DNA of 64,000 nucleotides from Streptomyces sp. NBC_01235 (GTDB lineage Bacteria; Actinomycetota; Actinomycetes; Streptomycetales; Streptomycetaceae): NCBI RefSeq assembly GCF_035989285.1, contig NZ_CP108513.1, positions 5,146,001 to 5,210,000 of the forward strand, read 5' to 3'. Shown piece by piece: positions 8,308 to 16,468 of this stretch (position 1 is its first letter; each line of letters starts with the position of its first letter). The notes under the pieces were generated by a model. It saw only the letters and a program-made list of their open reading frames with translations, ran no database searches and was not told where the DNA came from. The position numbers and the translations under genes were made by a program.

Positions 8308-8515
8308 CGGGTGGTCTCCGAACGATTCCGTACGATTTCCGAGCGTGTTCACGGGCGGGGCCGGACGGCCGTCCAGGCCCATGCGCCCGGAGGCTACGGG
8401 TCCGTCGGGGATTCCGTGGCCGGTTCGGCGTTCTCTCGACGATCTCTGCACGCCTGGGACAGCCTTCAGGGCTCAAAGGGCAAGCGAACGGCACCCGTTG
8501 TTCACCTCGGCCCGT

Positions 8516-9991
8516 TCACCCCGGCCAGACGATCGCCTGTACCTCGCTGTAGGCGTGCAGCGCGTACGAGCCGACGTCCCGCCCCACCCCGCTCCTCTTG
8601 AACCCTCCGAACGGCGCCTCCATGTTGCGGCCGACCGTGTTCACGCCGACGCCGCCCGCGCGCAGCCGACGCGCCACCCTGAACGCCCGGGCCACGTCCG
8701 ACGACCAGACGTAGTCGATGAGCCCGTAGTCGGAGTCGTTCGCGAGGGCCACGCCCTCGTCCTCCTCGTCGAAGGGGATGACCGTCACCACCGGGCCGAA
8801 GATCTCCTCCCGGGCCACCCGCATGTCGTTCGTGCAGTCGGAGAGCAGGGTCGGAGCGACGTAGAAACCCCGTTCCAGGGGCGGGCGTTCGCCTCCCGCG
8901 ACGATCACCGCGCCCTCCTTGCGCCCCAGTTCCACGTACGACTCCACCCGGTCCCGGTGCGCGGCCGAGATCACCGGGCCGACCACCGTGCCGGGCTCGC
9001 GCGGGTCGCCCACCTTCAACCGCCGTGCGTGGACCGCGAGTTGCTCGACGAGTCGGTCGTACACCCCGCGCTGGGCCAGCACCCGTGTCGGGGCCGTGCA
9101 GATCTGGCCGCTGTAGAAGGAGAAGGTCGTCCCGATGCCGGCCACCGCCGAGGCGACGTCCGCGTCGTCGAGGACGACCGCCGCGCCCTTCCCGCCCAGT
9201 TCCATCAGCTGGCGTCTCATGTCCCGGCCGCACACCTCGGCGATGCGCTGTCCGACCGCCGTCGAGCCGGTGAAGCTCACCATGTCGACGTCCGGCGACG
9301 ACACGGCCGTCTCACCGATCTCGACCGCCCTCCCGGAGACGACGTTGACCACCCCGCGCGGCACGCCCGCCGCCTCCAGCGCCTCCGCCATCCGGTAGAC
9401 GGACAGGGGGTCCTGCGGGGCGGGTTTCACGACCACCGTGTTGCCCATGGCGAGGGCGGGGGCGATCTTCCCGGCCGGGTTCGCCCACGGGTTGTTGTAG
9501 GAGGTGACGCACGTGACGACCCCGACGGGCTGCCGGACGGCCACCGCGCCCATCACCCCCGCCTTCCCCATCGGGCCGGCCTCGTTGACCTGCGGCGGGA
9601 TCGGCCACTCGGCCGGCTCCACGCGCGCGTAGCGCCGGAAGCGGGCCGCGCCGACCCCGACCTGCATGCCGCGCGCGGTGCCGGTCGTGGCGCCCGTCTC
9701 GGCCTGGGCCAGCTCGGCGTACGGGAGCAGCCGGGCGCGGATGATGTCGGCGGCCCGGCCGAGCACCGCCGCCCGTTCCTCGGGCGGGGTGCGCGACCAC
9801 GGGCCGAAGGCCTCGCGGGCCGCGGCGCAGGCCGCGCGCACCTGATCCCGCGAGGCCTCCGGGGCCAGGCCGACGGTCCCCTCGGTCGCCGGGTCGACGA
9901 CCTCGTAGTGGCCGGCGTCCGGTTCGACCCAGACCCCGCCCACGAACAGCCGCTGCCCGTCGGTCACTCCCTCGGCGGCCTGCTCGCTCAC
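8516..9991 (-). CDS. Aldehyde dehydrogenase family protein
   Basis: 491 residues, full length for NAD(P)-dependent ALDH. Cofactor-binding VVKPAPQDP and FTGSTAVGQRI are present; the general base Glu is in MELGGKGAAVVL and the nucleophilic Cys in FYSGQICTAPTRVL; the C-terminal PFGGFKRSGVGRDVG is intact. The start overlaps the upstream amidohydrolase stop by 4 bp (ATGA), so the two are translationally coupled. It is the last gene of the LLM-amidohydrolase-ALDH unit whose promoter region carries two copies of the CTGACG palindrome. Likely oxidises an aldehyde intermediate of that pathway to an acid (inference). Confidence 0.92.
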   Translation of the reverse strand: MSEQAAEGVTDGQRLFVGGVWVEPDAGHYEVVDPATEGTVGLAPEASRDQVRAACAAAREAFGPWSRTPPEERAAVLGRAADIIRARLLPYAELAQAETGATTGTARGMQVGVGAARFRRYARVEPAEWPIPPQVNEAGPMGKAGVMGAVAVRQPVGVVTCVTSYNNPWANPAGKIAPALAMGNTVVVKPAPQDPLSVYRMAEALEAAGVPRGVVNVVSGRAVEIGETAVSSPDVDMVSFTGSTAVGQRIAEVCGRDMRRQLMELGGKGAAVVLDDADVASAVAGIGTTFSFYSGQICTAPTRVLAQRGVYDRLVEQLAVHARRLKVGDPREPGTVVGPVISAAHRDRVESYVELGRKEGAVIVAGGERPPLERGFYVAPTLLSDCTNDMRVAREEIFGPVVTVIPFDEEDEGVALANDSDYGLIDYVWSSDVARAFRVARRLRAGGVGVNTVGRNMEAPFGGFKRSGVGRDVGSYALHAYSEVQAIVWPG

Positions 9992-11718
9992 CTGGTGTTC
10001 ACCGTCCTGGTGTCCCGCCCCGAGCGCAGCACCCGTCCCGGTACGGCGCCGGTCACGACGTCGTCCCGGATGGCCGCCACGCCGTTGACCCAGACCGCCC
10101 GCACCCCGATCGCCTTCGCGTCCAGCCGCGGACTGTCACCCGGCAGGTCGTGCACCAGGGTGGCCTTGCCCGCGTCGATGCGCTCCGGGTCGAACAGGAC
10201 GAGGTCGGCATGGAAGCCCTCCTGGATCCGGCCCCGTTCGCGCAGGCCGAAGAGCTGCGCCGGGTCGTCCGTCAGCATCTTCACCGCCTGCTCCAGGCCG
10301 GCCAGTTTCCGGCCGCGCAGACAGTCGCCGAGGAAGCGTGTGGTGTACGGCGCCCCGCACATGCGGTCCAGGTGCGCGCCCGCGTCGGAGCCGCCGAGCA
10401 GGACGTCCTCGTGGCTCCAGGTCTCCGCCCGCAGCGCCCACGAGTCCGGGTCGTTGTCCGTGGGCATCGGCCACAGCACCGTACGCAGTTCGTCGGCCGC
10501 GCAGATCTCGACCAGGCAGGCGAAGGGGTCCAGGCCGCGTTCGGCGGCGACGTCCCGGAGGACCCGCCCGGTGAGGCCCTCGTTCGCCGCGCTGTACGTG
10601 TCGCCGATGACGTACCGCCCGAAGTTCGTCAGCCGCCGGAAGACGCCCGCCTCCTTCGACTCGGCGCGCCGCAGCATCTCGGCCCGGACGGCCGGGTCCC
10701 GCAGCTTCTCGATCCGCTCCGGGACCGGCAGGCCGAGGATCGGCCCCCACCCGGGGATCAGGTTCAGCGCGCAGAACGTGCCCAGGGACATGTTCATCGG
10801 CGTGAGGATCGGCATGGTCAGCGCCACGACCCTGCCGCCCGCCTTCCGCGCCCGCTCGCTCGCCACGAGCTGCCGGGGCACCCGCTCCGGGACGGCCGCG
10901 TCGACGGTGAGGACGTTCCAGTTCAGGGGGCGTCCTGCCGCCGCGCTCATCTCCACGAACAGGTCGATCTCGGCGTCGCTGAACTGGTCCAGGCAGCCCG
11001 CGACGATCGCCTCGATCTGCGTGCCCTCATGCTCGCCGACGGCCCGCGACAGCGCCAGGAGTTCGGCGGGAAGGGCGTGCCGGGAGGCGACCGGCTGTCC
11101 GTCCCCGTCGGAGTGGGTCGAGGACTGCGTGGTGGAGAAGCCCCACGCGCCCGCGTCCATGGCCTCGTGCAACAGCCGTACGATCGCGGCCAGTTGCTCC
11201 TCGCTGGGCTGCCCGCCCACCGCGTCCGGCCCCATCACGTACCGCCGCAGCGCGCAGTGCCCCACCATGAAGCCCGCGTTGACCGCGATCCGGCCTTCGA
11301 GGGCGTCCAGATACTCCCCGAACCCGTGCCAGCTCCAGGGCGCCCCCTCCTCCAGCGCGACCAGGGACATGCCCTCCACCTTGGACATCATGCGGCGGGT
11401 GTAGTCGGCGTCCTCGGGGCGGGCGGGGTTGAGCGGCGCGAGCGTGAAACCGCAGTTCCCGGCGGCGACGGTTGTCACCCCGTGGTTCAGCGACGGGGTG
11501 GCGTACGGATCCCAGAAGAGCTGCGCGTCGTAGTGCGTGTGGGGGTCGACGAACCCGGGCGCGAGGACGAGCCCGGCGGCATCGTCCACGCTTCCGGCGT
11601 CCTCGGCGACCGTCCCGATGACGGCGATCCGGCCATCGCGAATCCCCACGTCGGCGACGAACGAGGGCGCACCCGTCCCGTCGACGACGGTCGCACCCTT
11701 GATGACGTGATCGAGCAT
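9988..11718 (-). CDS. D-aminoacylase-like amidohydrolase
   Basis: 576 residues, the length of the N-acyl-D-amino-acid deacylase family of the amidohydrolase superfamily. N-terminal beta domain VIKGATVVDGTG, then the metal motif VDPHTHYDAQLFWDP, the family HCALRRYVMG, and C-terminal GRIQEGFHADLVLFDPERI. The ATG at 11718 is used because AGGAGGG lies 6 bp upstream. Many actinobacterial members sit in CoA-catabolic clusters and probably hydrolyse cyclic or amide substrates other than D-amino acids. Second gene of the putative LLM-amidohydrolase-ALDH operon. Confidence 0.88.
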   Translation of the reverse strand: MLDHVIKGATVVDGTGAPSFVADVGIRDGRIAVIGTVAEDAGSVDDAAGLVLAPGFVDPHTHYDAQLFWDPYATPSLNHGVTTVAAGNCGFTLAPLNPARPEDADYTRRMMSKVEGMSLVALEEGAPWSWHGFGEYLDALEGRIAVNAGFMVGHCALRRYVMGPDAVGGQPSEEQLAAIVRLLHEAMDAGAWGFSTTQSSTHSDGDGQPVASRHALPAELLALSRAVGEHEGTQIEAIVAGCLDQFSDAEIDLFVEMSAAAGRPLNWNVLTVDAAVPERVPRQLVASERARKAGGRVVALTMPILTPMNMSLGTFCALNLIPGWGPILGLPVPERIEKLRDPAVRAEMLRRAESKEAGVFRRLTNFGRYVIGDTYSAANEGLTGRVLRDVAAERGLDPFACLVEICAADELRTVLWPMPTDNDPDSWALRAETWSHEDVLLGGSDAGAHLDRMCGAPYTTRFLGDCLRGRKLAGLEQAVKMLTDDPAQLFGLRERGRIQEGFHADLVLFDPERIDAGKATLVHDLPGDSPRLDAKAIGVRAVWVNGVAAIRDDVVTGAVPGRVLRSGRDTRTVNTR

Positions 11719-11755
11719 GCGTTCCCTCCTCAACTCCTGGGAGATCAGGTTCTTT

Positions 11756-11825
11756 TAGGGGCGCGGGGCTGTGTCGATGTGCGGCTACCGCCGCGTGAGC
11801 GCGACCAGCCACGACGGACCCGCAG
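11756..11825. repeat. Streptomyces-type intergenic repeat element
   Basis: The stretch starting TTAGGGGCGCGGGGCTGTG and ending GCGACCAGCCACGACGGACC resembles a short element I know to be scattered between genes in many Streptomyces chromosomes (GGGGCGCGGGG ... CGACCAGCCAC...). It fills most of the 137-bp gap between the LLM gene and the amidohydrolase gene. No second copy is seen in this window, so the assignment rests on general knowledge. Confidence 0.4.
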
Positions 11826-11855
11826 TCGCGACACAATCCCGCAAGCCCACGGCGA

Positions 11856-12974
11856 TTACGCGCCCTGCCGGAACCGCGTGGTGCGATGCACAGGATCCGT
11901 GTCGATCTTGGGAATCACGTGCTCCCCGATCAGCCGAATCGTCTGCAACGTCTCCTCCTTCGGCACCCCCACCGGCAGCCCGAAGGACAACTGATCCGCC
12001 CCCGCCTGCTCCCACCGCTTGCACTGGCGCAGCACCTCGTCCGGGTCGCCGCAGATCAGCAGCTCCTCCTCGACGAGGAGTTCGACGAACTCGGCGTTGT
12101 ACTCGGGCAGCGTCTCCGGCCAGACCGGGAAGCCCTCGGGCCGCGGGAAGGTGTCGTGGTACCGGAACACCAGCGACGGCAGGTAGTGCAGTCCGCCCTC
12201 GACGGCGATCCGGATCGCCTCGTCGTGCGTGGGCGCGCAGATCGCCGTCGTCGTCACCATCACGTTGTCGTTGACGAAGTCCCCGATCGGCTCGGCGTTC
12301 ACGACCGCCGTCTTGTACTGCTCCAGCACCCACTCCATGTCGGACACCTTCTGGATGCTGAACCCGAGGACGCCCAGCCCCTTCCGCGCGGCCATCGCGT
12401 ACGACGGCGGCGATCCGGCCGCGTACCACATCGCCGGGTGCGACTTCCCGTACGGCTTGGGCAGGATCTTGCGCGGCGGCAGCTGCCAGTGCTTGCCCTG
12501 GAAGCCGGCGTACTCGTCCTGGAGCCACATCTTCGGGAACTCGGCGATGGTCTCCTCCCAGATCTCCTTCGTGTAGTTCATGTCGGTGATGCCGGGGAGG
12601 AAGCCGAGGATCTCGTGGGAGCCGGCGCCGCGTCCGCTGCCGAACTCGAAGCGGTTCTGGCTGAGATGGTCGAGCATGGCGACCTTCTCGGCGACCTTCA
12701 CGGGGTGGTTGACCTGGGCGAGGGGGTTGAAGATCCCCGACCCCAGATGGATCCGCTCCGTCGCATGCGCCAGATAGCCGAGGAAGACGTCGTTGGCGGA
12801 GAGGTGCGAGTACTCCTCCAGGAAGTGGTGCTCGGACGCCCAGGCGTACTTGAACCCGGACTTGTCCGCCTGGATGACGTACTCGGTCTCCTCCATCAGC
12901 GCCTTGTGCTCGGCGAGCGGGTCGGTCTCGGCACGCTTGCCCACGTATCCCTGTACAAAGAGCCCGAATTCCAC
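11856..12974 (-). CDS. LLM-class flavin-dependent oxidoreductase
   Basis: 372 residues, the length of bacterial-luciferase-like monooxygenases. Motifs: MEFGLFVQGY start, YAWASEHHFLEEYSHLSAND, LGSGIFNPLAQVNHPVKVAEKVAMLDHLSQNRFEFGSGRGAGSHE and AGADQLSFGLPVG near the C-terminus. Start is GTG at 12974 with a poor ribosome-binding site. First gene of the unit continuing with the amidohydrolase and ALDH. Two CTGACG palindromes (13020-13034, 13055-13069) lie 46 and 81 bp upstream. Probably an FMN- or F420-dependent oxygenase or dehydrogenase of the regulated pathway. Confidence 0.9.
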   Translation of the reverse strand: MEFGLFVQGYVGKRAETDPLAEHKALMEETEYVIQADKSGFKYAWASEHHFLEEYSHLSANDVFLGYLAHATERIHLGSGIFNPLAQVNHPVKVAEKVAMLDHLSQNRFEFGSGRGAGSHEILGFLPGITDMNYTKEIWEETIAEFPKMWLQDEYAGFQGKHWQLPPRKILPKPYGKSHPAMWYAAGSPPSYAMAARKGLGVLGFSIQKVSDMEWVLEQYKTAVVNAEPIGDFVNDNVMVTTTAICAPTHDEAIRIAVEGGLHYLPSLVFRYHDTFPRPEGFPVWPETLPEYNAEFVELLVEEELLICGDPDEVLRQCKRWEQAGADQLSFGLPVGVPKEETLQTIRLIGEHVIPKIDTDPVHRTTRFRQGA

Positions 12975-13019
12975 GGAGGTTCACCGTCCCAGGTCCTGGA
13001 TTGCGGTCGATTCGGTGCA

Positions 13020-13034
13020 CTGACGATCCGTCAG
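13020..13034. promoter_or_regulatory. CTGACG-N3-CGTCAG operator, site 1
   Basis: CTGACGATCCGTCAG, both half-sites perfect. 45 bp upstream of the GTG of the LLM gene (12974, minus strand). Forms a tandem pair with the site at 13055; centres are 35 bp apart. Confidence 0.85.
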
Positions 13035-13054
13035 ATTCGTTGGATGGTCAATAC

Positions 13055-13069
13055 CTGACGGGTAGTCAG
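13055..13069. promoter_or_regulatory. CTGACG-N3-CGTCAG operator, site 2
   Basis: CTGACGGGTAGTCAG; one mismatch in the right half (AGTCAG for CGTCAG). Second member of the tandem pair in the 116-bp gap between the SDR stop and the LLM start. Confidence 0.75.
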
Positions 13070-13090
13070 ATGCCTGGCCGGCCGACGGAG

Positions 13091-13861
13091 TCAGATGATC
13101 GACACCCCGGCCAGCCATCCCCCGTCGATCACGAACGGCTGCCCGGTGATGTACGAGGAGTCCTCCGAGGTGAGGAAGAGGGCGAGCCTGGCCACCTCCT
13201 CCGGGCGCCCGACCCTGCCCAGCGGTACGAGCTTGCGGTACAGCCCGTCCAGGGCCTTCGAGGTCTCCTCGGGGTCCGCGTCCGGGTCCAGGAGCGACGG
13301 GTTGGACATCGCGGTGTCGACGGCGCCGGGACACATCGCGTTGACCCGGATGCCGCGCGGCGCGAGCTCCAGGGCGGCGACCCGGGTGAGCCCGAGGATC
13401 GCGTGCTTGGTCGCCGCGTACGCGCCCACCGCCGCCATCCCGGTCACGGCGGTGTACGACGCCGTGTTGACGATCGTGCCGCCGTCCGCGAGCACCGGGG
13501 CAGCCGTCTTCACGCCGAGGAAGCAGCCGACCTGGTTGACCTGGACGACCTGCATGAACTCGTCGAGCGGCGTGTCGACGAGGGCGTTGAAGCGCAGGAT
13601 TCCGGCGTTGTTGACGAGGCCGTCGAGGCGGCCGTAGGCGTCCTGCGCGGCCCGCACGGCGGACTGCCAGTCGCCCTCCCGCCCCACGTCCAGGTGCACG
13701 TACAGCGCGCCGATCTCCTCGGCGAGGGCCGCGCCCTGGTCGTCCAGGACGTCGGCCACGACGACCTCGGCCCCCTCCGCCCGGAACAGCCGGGCCTCCT
13801 GTTCCCCCTGGCCGCGCGCGGCGCCGGTGACGAGGACGACGCGCCCGTCGAGCTTGCCCAT
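13091..13861 (-). CDS. Short-chain dehydrogenase/reductase
   Basis: 256 residues, classical SDR. Cofactor motif VTGAARGQGEQEARLF (TGxxxGxG), acidic VVVADVLDD favouring NAD(H), LVNNAGILRF, and catalytic Ser-Tyr-Lys in NTASYTAV ... YAATKHAI, followed by PRGIRVNAMCPGAVDTAM. ATG at 13861 is preceded by AAGGGGG. It is transcribed from a promoter containing the palindrome at 13914-13928; downstream lie the operators and LLM gene, so read-through is possible. Probably oxidises or reduces an alcohol/ketone of the same pathway. Confidence 0.92.
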   Translation of the reverse strand: MGKLDGRVVLVTGAARGQGEQEARLFRAEGAEVVVADVLDDQGAALAEEIGALYVHLDVGREGDWQSAVRAAQDAYGRLDGLVNNAGILRFNALVDTPLDEFMQVVQVNQVGCFLGVKTAAPVLADGGTIVNTASYTAVTGMAAVGAYAATKHAILGLTRVAALELAPRGIRVNAMCPGAVDTAMSNPSLLDPDADPEETSKALDGLYRKLVPLGRVGRPEEVARLALFLTSEDSSYITGQPFVIDGGWLAGVSII

Positions 13862-13898
13862 GCCGAACCCCCTTCGCATCGCATCACTGGAGCTCGGC

Positions 13899-13928
13899 AT
13901 CGTAGCGCCGGAGCTGACGATACGTCAG
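13899..13928 (-). promoter_or_regulatory. SDR promoter with embedded operator, site 3
   Basis: The palindrome is CTGACGATACGTCAG at 13914-13928, both halves perfect. Read on the minus strand its first half CTGACG (13928-13923) makes a good -35; 18 bp later comes TACGAT (13904-13899), a good -10. Initiation would be near 13892, leaving a leader of about 30 nt with the ribosome-binding site. A bound repressor would cover the -35 and spacer. Confidence 0.8.
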
Positions 13929-14097
13929 ATAGCCGTACAGGATCGTTTCGCTTCGCTTCGCACCGCCCCTGATTGCACAAGCACACATCAAGTGACCGAG
14001 CGGTAGGGACATTTGACTCTGTCCACAGGCTGTGGGGAACCCCAATACTCCTCCACGGAAAGGCAAAGCCACCCCCAAGGACGGAGCGGACCCAGCC

Positions 14098-14832
14098 ATG
14101 GCCAAGAGGAGACTGAAGAACAGGAAAGTCCGGTACGCCGCGATCGGTGCGGCCCTGGCGACCGGCGGGGTCGTCGTCACCCTGCTTCCGTCGGCGAACG
14201 CGGCCGAAGACAAGACACCTGACCAGATCATGACCATGTGTCAGAGGTCCGCGGTGCTCAACGGGAAACAGCAGTCCGTGGAGGATTTCGGGGGCGGCTT
14301 CGCGGACGGTTTCATGGCCGACAACTGCGATTTCGTCGAGACGAAGTTCGAGACCTTCGACGCCCCCACCGAGAAGTCGTCCATCGATTTCCCGAACTGC
14401 GAGCCGAACGCCACCGAACCCGCCAAGGTCTCCATCACCTGGTCGGCGACGGCGGCCCAGGGACAGGGCAAGTACACGGTGACCCAGCAGGGCGGCGGCG
14501 GAGGCCTCTTCGGATTCCTCAGCGGATCCTGGGTGAAGCACAAGGGCACCCTGGACATGACCGTGAAGTCGGCCACGGCCGGCGCCACGGAGCAGCGGGA
14601 GGTGCCGGTCGGCAAGGTGCTCCACATGGAGTTCACACCGAAGATGCAGCGCATGACCGGGGAATGGCGGGTACGGATCGACGCCCGCAGCGCGACGACG
14701 ACCACCAACGCCACCCCCGAGAAGAACTTCGTGGCCCCGGACGTCGTCGAAGGCCCCGTGATCCTGCCGGGCGCCGCGGGCGCGCCCGGTGTCGCGGACG
14801 GCACCTCCGAGGCGGTCCTGGAGGACTGCTGA
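14098..14832 (+). CDS. Secreted protein of unknown function (pair member 1)
   Basis: 244 residues from the ATG at 14098. Basic N-terminus MAKRRLKNRKVRY and a hydrophobic segment AAIGAALATGGVVVTLL ending at SANAA-ED give a signal peptide. The mature part is beta-rich with two Cys pairs (MCQRS, DNCDF, FPNCE, C-terminal LEDC), the phrase DNCDFVETKFETFDAP and a glycine-rich hairpin GGGGGLFGFLSG. The next gene has a similar ENCEFVDVQFKA phrase, so the two are distant paralogues and probably an operon (57-bp gap). I do not recognise the family with certainty. Confidence 0.75.
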   Translation: MAKRRLKNRKVRYAAIGAALATGGVVVTLLPSANAAEDKTPDQIMTMCQRSAVLNGKQQSVEDFGGGFADGFMADNCDFVETKFETFDAPTEKSSIDFPNCEPNATEPAKVSITWSATAAQGQGKYTVTQQGGGGGLFGFLSGSWVKHKGTLDMTVKSATAGATEQREVPVGKVLHMEFTPKMQRMTGEWRVRIDARSATTTTNATPEKNFVAPDVVEGPVILPGAAGAPGVADGTSEAVLEDC

Positions 14833-14889
14833 CCGGGTAACAACGGCGGAAGTCCCAGCTCAACACGTATGCCACCCCCAGGAGACCCC

Positions 14890-15684
14890 ATGACCACCCG
14901 TACTCCCCGCGCCAGAAGCCACCGCAGCAAGAAGAAGCGCATCACACTCGCCCTGGCCCCCGTGGCGGCCCTCGCGGTGATCGTCCCGCTGATGAACCAG
15001 GCGGGCGCGGCCACCCCTTCCGAGGTGACCGCCGACTGCTCCGCCGACTCGGACGAACTGGAGAACTGCGAGTTCGTCGACGTCCAGTTCAAGGCGAACA
15101 GCCTCGGGCCCAATCAGCGTGTCTCGCCCGTGACGAAGAACTGCGGATCGACGACCGCGGCGACGAGCACCTTCAACGTGAGCACGTCCGTCACCAGGAC
15201 CATTCAGCTGGAGGACGGTTTCACCGCCGGCGCCGACACGAAGCTGGGCAACTCGTTCTTCGAGATCGGCCTGAAGTTCAGCACGTCGGAAATCAACATC
15301 ACGCGTGACGACAAGACGACCAGCCTGGCGTTCAGCCGCTCCGACACCGTCCAGCCGGACAGCGTCGGATTCTTCATGTGGTCGGCCAAGCGCACCGACG
15401 TGGGTGGATTCCTGCGGGCCACCTACAAGGAGGCGCAGGACGGCCAGAAGGTGTTCTTCGCGCCCAAGGAGGCCGGGAACACGGTCCATGTCTTCTATCC
15501 GCAGATCCTGAAGAACGGAACCCCGGACGGCCGGCTCTGGCTGCGGAACGTGAAATGCGGAACGCCCGAGGCCAACGGAATCCAGAGCTCGGAGAACAGC
15601 CTGCGGGCCGAGCCCGGATTCGATGAGGGCGGAGACGCGGTCACCGACGTGGAAATTCCGCTCTCGGAAATTCCCGCGCCCTAG
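14890..15684 (+). CDS. Secreted protein, aerolysin/ETX-MTX2-like pattern (pair member 2)
   Basis: 264 residues from the ATG at 14890 (AGGAG 5 bp upstream). Signal peptide with KKKRITLALAPVAALAVIVPL cleaved near GAA-TPS. The mature chain has DCSADSDELENCEF, then a long alternating Ser/Thr beta region: STFNVSTSVTRTIQLEDGF, TAGADTKLGNSFFEIGLKF and STSEINITRDDKT. That alternation around a GF/G turn resembles the membrane-inserting hairpin of aerolysin/ETX-MTX2-type pore formers, but this is a pattern judgement. The C-terminal part (FFMWSAKRTDVGGFLRATY) could be a second beta domain. Ends 18 bp before the convergent LuxR gene. Confidence 0.72.
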   Translation: MTTRTPRARSHRSKKKRITLALAPVAALAVIVPLMNQAGAATPSEVTADCSADSDELENCEFVDVQFKANSLGPNQRVSPVTKNCGSTTAATSTFNVSTSVTRTIQLEDGFTAGADTKLGNSFFEIGLKFSTSEINITRDDKTTSLAFSRSDTVQPDSVGFFMWSAKRTDVGGFLRATYKEAQDGQKVFFAPKEAGNTVHVFYPQILKNGTPDGRLWLRNVKCGTPEANGIQSSENSLRAEPGFDEGGDAVTDVEIPLSEIPAP

Positions 15685-15702
15685 TCGAGAACTAATGGGT
15701 TC

Positions 15703-16377
15703 TCAGGTGCGAAGCACGGGCGTGGCCGGTGTGGCTCCCAGCCACCGCAGGACCGCGTCCGTGCTGCCCCGCGCGTCCAGCTTGGCGTAGATGTTGCTGA
15801 GGTTGTTGCGGACGGTCTTCTCGCTCAGCCGTAATCGCAGCCCGATCTCCTGCGCGCCCAGGCCGGTCGACAGCAGCTCCATGACCTGCCGTTCGCGCGG
15901 CGAGAGCAGGCCCCGCAGCCGCTCGACGGCGTCGCCGCCCGTGGGCATCCGCCGGGCCCCCTCCCGCAGCGCGGCGCACGCGGACGGCGAGAGGTAGGTG
16001 TGCCCGACGGTCGCCGCCATGGCCGCCGAGGACAGCATGTGCGTGCAGTAGTCGCCCTCGACCAGATAGCCGGCCCCGCTCCGGAACACCTCGACCACGG
16101 CGTCGGTGTCCCGGCGGGGGCTGATGACGATCACCGGGACGCCCCTGTCCCCCAGCTCGCGGAGGTCCCGGAGAACGGCCGACGGGTCCTCGCAGCGCAG
16201 GACGACCACGTCCACGCCCTCGGGGGCTCCCTCGGAGAAACGGAAGGGCGGGGCGAGGTGCACGACCCGGCCCACGTACGGATCGTCCGGGACCGGCCAG
16301 TCGTCGTACGGCCAGTCGCCCTCCGCGCAGGCGAGGGCGACGAAGAGTTGCCGGGAGGGGCGCTCGGTGGATCGCAC
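15703..16377 (-). CDS. LuxR-family transcriptional regulator
   Basis: 224 residues. Residues ~150-210 are a clear LuxR/NarL helix-turn-helix: LSPRERQVMELLSTGLGAQEIGLRLRLSEKTVRNNLSNIYAKLDAR. The N-terminal ~130 residues resemble a response-regulator receiver fold (VDVVVLRCEDPSAVLRDLRELGDRGVPVIVISP) but the phospho-acceptor Asp region is atypical, so it may work without a kinase. GTG start at 16377 with AAGGA 8 bp upstream. No kinase gene is adjacent. Convergent with the secreted pair. Confidence 0.88.
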   Translation of the reverse strand: MRSTERPSRQLFVALACAEGDWPYDDWPVPDDPYVGRVVHLAPPFRFSEGAPEGVDVVVLRCEDPSAVLRDLRELGDRGVPVIVISPRRDTDAVVEVFRSGAGYLVEGDYCTHMLSSAAMAATVGHTYLSPSACAALREGARRMPTGGDAVERLRGLLSPRERQVMELLSTGLGAQEIGLRLRLSEKTVRNNLSNIYAKLDARGSTDAVLRWLGATPATPVLRT

Positions 16378-16444
16378 TTCTCGGGTCCTTCCGCCGGAGC
16401 TGTCACGTCCGTACGTTCGTACATACGCGGCTCGGCGTGGACAT

Positions 16445-16468
16445 GTTCAAACGTTCAATAAGGTTCAA
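16445..16468. repeat. Three GTTCAA direct repeats
   Basis: GTTCAA occurs at 16445-16450, 16453-16458 and 16463-16468 (spacing 8 and 10 bp). They lie upstream of the LuxR-type gene, and the last copy overlaps the end of the LLM gene. They resemble a direct-repeat protein-binding site, but the irregular spacing does not match the 11-bp PhoP or SARP pattern. Confidence 0.35.

Noticed and set aside
8126..11404. A 1092-codon plus-strand open frame across the ALDH and amidohydrolase genes
   Set aside because: The minus-strand genes carry complete catalytic motifs; this frame shows none.
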